DNA of 9,957 nucleotides, taken from positions 9,645-19,601 of the forward strand of contig DKGN01000208.1 of assembly GCA_002453275.1 (NCBI GenBank), given 5' to 3'. Shown here in pieces: positions 6,165 through 9,957 of the stretch; positions within the stretch are counted from its first letter, which is position 1; every line of letters begins with the position of its first letter. The position numbers and the translations under genes were made by a program. The notes beneath the pieces were generated by a model. It saw nothing but the letters and a program-made list of their open reading frames with translations, was not told the origin of the DNA and searched no databases. This stretch comes from Caryophanales bacterium UBA6769. GTDB taxonomy: Bacteria > Bacillota > Bacilli > Bacillales > UBA6769.

Positions 6165-6194
6165 TTGCTAAGGTAATTTCTTATGTGGTATGAT
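6165..6194 (+). promoter_or_regulatory. candidate nrdJ promoter P2 with extended -10
   Basis: TTGCTA (6165-6170) and TATGAT (6189-6194) are 18 bp apart, with a TG extended -10 at 6186-6187. It lies just downstream of the NrdR boxes and would give a leader of about 90 nt. Either P1 or P2, or both, may be used. Confidence 0.45.
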
Positions 6195-6289
6195 AATTAC
6201 ACATTGATTAGCTATTCAACACAAATCGACAACTATTGATTGATTACATAAATAGCTTGCAGTGGCACTAGGTTTAGAGGAGGAGTATA

Positions 6290-8842
6290 ATGGCAATTAC
6301 GCTTGCTGAAGAAAAGAAAGTAAATGTTGAACGATTGAATGGGGACATCGCTAAATTCTCTCAAGTTCACCCGATTACGAGTGATATGAAAACAACCTTT
6401 AAAGGTGTTTCACGGCTCGTCATGCTTGATCGCTATGCATTTAAAGATACGGAGAAAGTAACCTTGAAAATCGGCGACTTTGTCATTTTAACTGTGAAAG
6501 AAGACCCAACATTTCCAGCTAGAGGACTTGGCTTTATTAAGGATATTGATTGGAAAGAAAATACTGCCTCTGTCTTAATTGAAGAAGATTATCGTAGCAA
6601 TCTAGATAATCCTGAAGAAGTTAAAACAGGAATTGCGAAACGATCGCTAGATATTATTGATAAACCATTAGAAATATTTTATGAGCAAATCGCAAGGCGG
6701 AACGCAACCGGGCTTGCTGCAGTTGAGGTAACAAAAGAAAAACAACAAGAGTGGACGGAAAAATTTTATAATGAATTAGTTTCTCTGAATTTTATTCCAG
6801 CAGGACGGGTGATTTACGGAGCTGGTTCGAATACAGATGTGACATACTTTAACTGTTATGTCATGCCTTTTGTTGAAGATTCACGCGAAGGAATCTCTGA
6901 TCATCGTAAGCAAGTAATGGAGATTATGAGTCGAGGAGGCGGCGTAGGTACAAATGGTTCTACCTTGAGACCAAGGAATACACTTGCAAAAGGTGTAAAC
7001 GGAAAATCATCAGGTTCGGTTTCATGGTTAGATGATATTGCCAAACTTACTCATTTAGTTGAACAAGGTGGTTCAAGACGGGGCGCTCAAATGATTATGC
7101 TGGCGGATTGGCATCCAGACATTATTGAATTTATTATTTCTAAAATGCAAAATCCACGGATTTTACGCTTTTTAATTGAAAAAACAAATGATCCGCAAAT
7201 CAAGCAGCTTGCTCATGAAAAACTAAAATTCACTCCTTTGACTGAAACTGAAGAAGCGATGTACCAGGGGATTGTAAACTATAAAAACATGCCTGGTAAA
7301 GGCGGTTTTAACGATCGGATTATTCAAGAAGCTGAAGAAAAGCTACAAACGGGTGGGACGTATACCGTTCATAAACCTGAGTTTTTAACAGGAGCTAACA
7401 TTTCTGTCTGCTTAACGAAAGAATTTATGGAAGCCGTTGAAAATGACGGAGAATACGAGCTTCGTTTTCCTGATGTTGAAAATTATAATGCTGACCAAAT
7501 GGAAACTTATAATCAAGAATGGCATAAATATGGAGATGTTCGGGAATGGGAAGCAAAAGGTTTTCCTGTGCGGGTTTTTCGCAAAATTAAAGCGAGAGAA
7601 CTGTGGAATCTCATTAACATTTGTGCGACGTACTCAGCTGAACCAGGCATCTTTTTCATTGATAACGCGAATGACAAAACGAATGCAACTGCTTATGGAC
7701 AAAAGGTTGTTGCAACAAATCCGTGTGGGGAACAGCCACTCGCACCGTATTCTGTCTGTAATTTAGCTGCGGTTAATTTAGCACAAATGGCAGATAAATC
7801 AACAAAAACAGTTGACTTTGAAAAGTTAAAGCAAACGGTTGAAGTCGGTGTTCGCATGCAAGACAATGTCATCGATGCTACACCGTACTTTCTCGAAGAA
7901 AATAAAAAGCAAGCATTAGGTGAAAGACGAGTAGGTTTAGGTGTGATGGGTCTCCACGATTTGTTAATTTATTGTGAAACAGTTTACGGATCTGAAGAAG
8001 GCAATAAACTAACTGATAAAATTTTTGAAACGATTGCTACGACAGCTTATCAGGCTTCCGTTGACCTAGCGGAAGAAAAAGGTAGTTTTCCATTTCTTGT
8101 TGGAGAAACAGATGAAGAAACTAACAGGTTACGACAAGCCTTTATCGATTCAGGCTTTTTACGTACAATGCCAGAAGAGGTTCGTTCAAACATTCTAACA
8201 AACGGTATTCGTAACTCCCATTTGTTAACGGTAGCGCCAACAGGTTCAACAGGAACGATGGTTGGTGTCTCAACAGGCCTTGAGCCTTACTTCTCATTCT
8301 CTTACTTTAGAAGTGGACGCTTAGGGAAATTTATTGAAGTGAAGGCGGAAATTGTAGAAGAATATTTACAACGTCATCCAGATGCAGATCCAGACAATCT
8401 GCCAGAATGGTTCATTTCAGCAATGGAACTAAAGCCTGAAGAACACGCAGATACCCAATGTGTTATTCAGCGTTGGGTCGACAGTTCAATTAGTAAAACG
8501 GTCAATGCACCGAAGGGATATACAGTTGAACAAGTTGAAGCGGTATATGAGCGACTTTATCATGGTGGAGCAAAGGGTGGAACGGTTTATGTGGACGGTA
8601 GCCGGGATGCACAAGTATTAACATTAACTGCTGAAGAAAATTCATTTGTAGAGGAAGAAACTTCAGAAGCCCCACAGAAAGTTGTTCTTGTCGATACGAT
8701 TGCGCCATTAAAGACTACGGAAGTGACGATTGGATCGGAACTTGGGAATACGTGCCCAGTTTGCCGTGAAGGTGAAGTAGAGGATATTGGTGGCTGTAAC
8801 ACGTGTACAAGCTGCGGAGCCCAATTAAAATGTGGATTGTAG
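6290..8842 (+). CDS. nrdJ: NrdJ, adenosylcobalamin-dependent (class II) ribonucleotide reductase
   Basis: An 850-residue cytosolic enzyme that reduces ribonucleotides to deoxyribonucleotides, using coenzyme B12 to make the active-site thiyl radical, so it works with or without oxygen. Catalytic residues are visible: N477-P-C479-G-E481 (radical cysteine with Asn and Glu), and the redox pair C189 (YFNCYV) and C490 (SVCNL). APTGSTGTM (649-657) forms the phosphate-binding loop. The tail has CPVC (822-825), C836/C839/C842 and C848, a zinc-ribbon-like cysteine cluster that probably relays electrons from thioredoxin. The first 130 residues do not look like an ATP cone, so overall dATP inhibition is probably lacking. 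AGGAGG (6278-6283) lies 6 nt before the ATG. It is a single-gene unit ended by a strong terminator. No nrdE, nrdF or nrdR lies nearby. Confidence 0.97.
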   Translation: MAITLAEEKKVNVERLNGDIAKFSQVHPITSDMKTTFKGVSRLVMLDRYAFKDTEKVTLKIGDFVILTVKEDPTFPARGLGFIKDIDWKENTASVLIEEDYRSNLDNPEEVKTGIAKRSLDIIDKPLEIFYEQIARRNATGLAAVEVTKEKQQEWTEKFYNELVSLNFIPAGRVIYGAGSNTDVTYFNCYVMPFVEDSREGISDHRKQVMEIMSRGGGVGTNGSTLRPRNTLAKGVNGKSSGSVSWLDDIAKLTHLVEQGGSRRGAQMIMLADWHPDIIEFIISKMQNPRILRFLIEKTNDPQIKQLAHEKLKFTPLTETEEAMYQGIVNYKNMPGKGGFNDRIIQEAEEKLQTGGTYTVHKPEFLTGANISVCLTKEFMEAVENDGEYELRFPDVENYNADQMETYNQEWHKYGDVREWEAKGFPVRVFRKIKARELWNLINICATYSAEPGIFFIDNANDKTNATAYGQKVVATNPCGEQPLAPYSVCNLAAVNLAQMADKSTKTVDFEKLKQTVEVGVRMQDNVIDATPYFLEENKKQALGERRVGLGVMGLHDLLIYCETVYGSEEGNKLTDKIFETIATTAYQASVDLAEEKGSFPFLVGETDEETNRLRQAFIDSGFLRTMPEEVRSNILTNGIRNSHLLTVAPTGSTGTMVGVSTGLEPYFSFSYFRSGRLGKFIEVKAEIVEEYLQRHPDADPDNLPEWFISAMELKPEEHADTQCVIQRWVDSSISKTVNAPKGYTVEQVEAVYERLYHGGAKGGTVYVDGSRDAQVLTLTAEENSFVEEETSEAPQKVVLVDTIAPLKTTEVTIGSELGNTCPVCREGEVEDIGGCNTCTSCGAQLKCGL

Positions 8843-8851
8843 TTTAATTAT

Positions 8852-8893
8852 AAAAAGCGTGTATCTCTCCTTACTTGAGATACACGCTTTTTT
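8852..8893 (+). terminator. strong terminator of nrdJ
   Basis: A perfect 16-bp stem, AAAAAGCGTGTATCTC (8852-8867) with its complement at 8877-8892, a 9-nt loop, and a T run to 8893. It begins 10 nt after the nrdJ stop. The A run on the left lets it also stop minus-strand transcription coming from the Spo0E-like gene. Confidence 0.95.
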
Positions 8894-8964
8894 CATTTTT
8901 GCTAAAGTTTAAATCACTTTACTTTATTATCAAATTAACGTAATATAAAATATGGTAACGCGTA

Positions 8965-8978
8965 GGTAAGCGCTTTCA
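8965..8978. promoter_or_regulatory. cre-like site (possible CcpA binding)
   Basis: GGTAAGCGCTTTCA; read on the minus strand it is TGAAAGCGCTTACC, which fits 13 of 14 positions of the catabolite-responsive element consensus TGWAARCGYTWWCW. It lies just beyond the 3' end of the Spo0E-like gene and after the nrdJ terminator, not beside an obvious promoter, so a regulatory role is doubtful. Confidence 0.35.
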
Positions 8979-8989
8979 TAATGGGTGAA

Positions 8990-9166
8990 TTATTTGCCGT
9001 GTGCCTTAGCCTCATTGTGCTGGTGAGGCTTGTTCACTAAATTTAATAGCTTATCAAGCTCCTGACTTAAACGGATCGTCTTTTTTGATGTTAGTCCACA
9101 GTTCATTGCTGTTAAAATCATTTTTTGTCTTTTCTCTTCAATTAATTCAAGTAACAATTTTATCAC
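8990..9166 (-). CDS. Spo0E-family aspartyl-phosphate phosphatase, small
   Basis: A 58-residue protein, MIKLLLELIE at the start and the family signature LSQELDKLLN at 33-42 (S34-Q-E-L-D38). Spo0E-like proteins are short two-helix phosphatases that remove phosphate from Spo0A~P and so delay sporulation. The first helix (about 3-21) and second helix (28-44) match that fold, with the hinge NCGLTSKK between. The histidine-rich tail is not a family motif. The start is uncertain: GTG at 9166 follows the weak purine stretch GGAAAGTGA, TTG at 9157 is an alternative. It is divergent from darB and converges on nrdJ, whose terminator can serve both. Which member of the family it is (Spo0E, YisI, YnzD or other) cannot be told. 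Confidence 0.85.
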   Translation of the reverse strand: MIKLLLELIEEKRQKMILTAMNCGLTSKKTIRLSQELDKLLNLVNKPHQHNEAKAHGK

Positions 9167-9285
9167 TCACTTTCCACTGTTACTTTTTGTATTCACTTTT
9201 TCATCGAAAATTAAACCAATTCGTTAGAAAAATACTACTTAAAACAAGAGAAACTGTAGTAGAACAGTAGTTGGCTTTAAAAGTT

Positions 9286-9291
9286 TATGAT
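9286..9291 (+). promoter_or_regulatory. possible -10 box of darB
   Basis: TATGAT at 9286-9291 would start transcription about 60 nt before the darB start. No good -35 box is found at 16-18 bp, so this is tentative. The 9167-9361 interval must also hold the minus-strand promoter of the Spo0E-like gene, which I could not pin down. It contains small inverted repeats such as ACTGT/ACAGT (9253-9268) and AGTTG/CAACT (9315-9328). Confidence 0.3.
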
Positions 9292-9345
9292 ACACTTAAT
9301 TATGAACCCTTCTTAGTTGGGATCAACTCGTTTTGAAAAACTTCC

Positions 9346-9354
9346 GAAGGGGTG
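9346..9354 (+). promoter_or_regulatory. ribosome binding site fixing the TTG start of darB
   Basis: GAAGGGGTG resembles AAGGAGGTG and is 7 nt before TTG at 9362. The nearby ATG at 9357 is in another frame and closes after five codons, so it is not the start. Confidence 0.6.
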
Positions 9355-9361
9355 TAATGTT

Positions 9362-9808
9362 TTGCGGAATTTAAATGAAATGAAAATTACAGAGTTGATG
9401 ATTTCATCCGAAAAAGTCGCACATGTTAACATGAACAACCCATTAGAACATGCAATGCTCGTTTTAATTAAATCAGGATATTCTGCAATACCAGTAGTAG
9501 ATACGACGTTCAAATTAAAAGGCCTGATTAGCATGTCATTAATTTTAGATTCAATTTTAGGGATAGAAAGAATCGAAGTAGAAAGACTTGAAAATAAAGT
9601 TGTTGAAGATGTAATGAACGAGGAAGTCCCATATATTCATGAGAATGAGAGCTTATCAAAAGGAATGAGACTATCAATTGACTACCCGTTTTTATGTGTA
9701 GTGAATGATGAAGGAATTTTCACAGGGATTTTAACCCGTCGTGCGATATTAAAGCATATGAATCGATATCTCCATGAAATGAATCGAGAATCTGTCCGGC
9801 CAACTTAG
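9362..9808 (+). CDS. darB: DarB/CbpB (YkuL), CBS-domain c-di-AMP receptor
   Basis: A 148-residue soluble protein made of two CBS domains (about 10-66 and 82-135), matching B. subtilis YkuL, now called DarB, and Listeria CbpB. Recognisable stretches are KVAHVNMNNPLEHAMLVL (18-35), GYSAIPVVD (39-47), GIERIE (67-72) and GILTRRAILK (122-131) with the paired arginines of the ligand site. In these relatives the apo form binds and stimulates the (p)ppGpp synthetase Rel (and pyruvate carboxylase in B. subtilis), and c-di-AMP releases it; the same role is inferred here. The TTG start at 9362 rests on GAAGGGGTG 7 nt upstream and on a length nearly equal to YkuL; ATG at 9380 is the alternative. Its stop codon lies in the terminator loop. 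Confidence 0.9.
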   Translation: MRNLNEMKITELMISSEKVAHVNMNNPLEHAMLVLIKSGYSAIPVVDTTFKLKGLISMSLILDSILGIERIEVERLENKVVEDVMNEEVPYIHENESLSKGMRLSIDYPFLCVVNDEGIFTGILTRRAILKHMNRYLHEMNRESVRPT

Positions 9809-9831
9809 TTGGGGCAGATTCTTCTTATTTT
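9788..9831 (+). terminator. terminator of darB, overlapping its stop codon
   Basis: GAATCTG (9788-9794) pairs with CAGATTC (9815-9821), and CCAAC (9800-9804) with GTTGG (9808-9812), separated by an asymmetric internal loop. TTCTTATTTT follows. The TAG stop (9806-9808) is at the loop. Confidence 0.78.
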
Positions 9832-9867
9832 ACGATTGAATGAGTTTGATATGAAAGTGGTGCCAAC

Positions 9868-9957
9868 ATGTCGTCGTCACAAATGAGAGCCGTTACCTTA
9901 AACAAAAGAACAAACCGACCGCTTGTGTTAGCAGCAATTATTATGTCAATGTTCATG
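9868..9957 (+). CDS. N-terminus of a probable MFS multidrug exporter (EmrB/QacA, DHA2 type), cut by the window edge
   Basis: Thirty codons are visible, with no stop before the edge. A short basic N-terminus (RAVTLNKRTNRP) leads into the hydrophobic segment LVLAAIIMSMFM, which resembles the beginning of 14-segment EmrB/QacA transporters of Bacillus, where NRPLVLAA and MFMVAIE are common. Such proteins expel drugs or other amphipathic molecules using the proton gradient. The ATG at 9868 is preceded by a modest AAAGTGGTG site (9854-9862). Family assignment rests on only about 25 residues and is tentative. Confidence 0.6.
   Translation, partial: MSSSQMRAVTLNKRTNRPLVLAAIIMSMFM

Noticed and set aside
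6005..6289. Cobalamin riboswitch before nrdJ
   Set aside because: Only CAGTGGC (6260-6266), the complement of a B12-riboswitch fragment, is seen, on the wrong strand; no B12 box or multi-helix core.
8502..8802. Two minus-strand frames opposite the end of nrdJ
   Set aside because: Shadow frames of a well-supported gene, with no homology recognised and no ribosome sites.
9008..9030. AGCCTCA/TGAGGCT hairpin as a terminator
   Set aside because: It lies inside the Spo0E-like coding region and has no T run on either strand.
9085..9270. 61-residue plus-strand frame opposite the Spo0E-like gene
   Set aside because: No ribosome site, hydrophobic shadow composition, and the opposite strand carries a recognisable family motif.

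Overview
The window looks like an ordinary chromosomal segment of a low-GC Bacillaceae bacterium. The evidence is an AT-rich composition, AGGAGG-type ribosome binding sites with frequent GTG and TTG starts, and strong hairpin-plus-T-run terminators. Most genes are also recognisable counterparts of Bacillus subtilis yqg/yqh genes, lipM and ykuL/darB. A Spo0E-like phosphatase points to a spore-former lineage. A B12-dependent ribonucleotide reductase and the altered gene order argue against B. subtilis itself; an alkaliphilic or environmental Bacillus relative is possible but cannot be fixed from the sequence.

Layout. 1-426: the tail of a tRNA array (Thr, Tyr, Trp, His, Gln), the same order as inside the large B. 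subtilis trn clusters. 427-1942: yqgY(+), yqgX(-) and yqgW(+), small conserved genes of poorly known function; yqgX is a metallo-beta-lactamase-fold hydrolase. 1992-4464: the overlapping pair yqhH-yqhG(-), a SNF2-type helicase with its unknown partner. 4611-6004: yqhL(-), a membrane-anchored rhodanese, divergent from lipM(+), an octanoyltransferase of the lipoate pathway. 6290-8842: nrdJ(+), a class II (adenosylcobalamin) ribonucleotide reductase, preceded by a clear pair of NrdR operator boxes and followed by a strong terminator. 8990-9166: a 58-residue Spo0E-family gene on the minus strand. 9362-9808: darB/cbpB(+), a two-CBS-domain c-di-AMP receptor. 9868 to the edge: the first 30 codons of a probable MFS drug exporter.

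How the genes fit together. There is no single pathway. LipM loads octanoate onto GcvH and so belongs to lipoate biosynthesis. NrdJ supplies deoxyribonucleotides and is probably controlled by NrdR. Spo0E-like and DarB are signalling proteins (Spo0A phosphorelay and c-di-AMP/stringent response). Compared with B. subtilis, two blocks that I recall lying between these genes are absent here: comG/tasA/sinIR between yqgW and yqhG, and gcvT-gcvPA-gcvPB between yqhH and yqhL. Several genes end inside their own terminator hairpins.

I found no CRISPR array, insertion sequence, phage gene or novel multi-gene system. The best items for a second look are the paired NrdR operator, the tiny Spo0E-like gene, the contracted gene order, and the yqhGH pair of unknown role.
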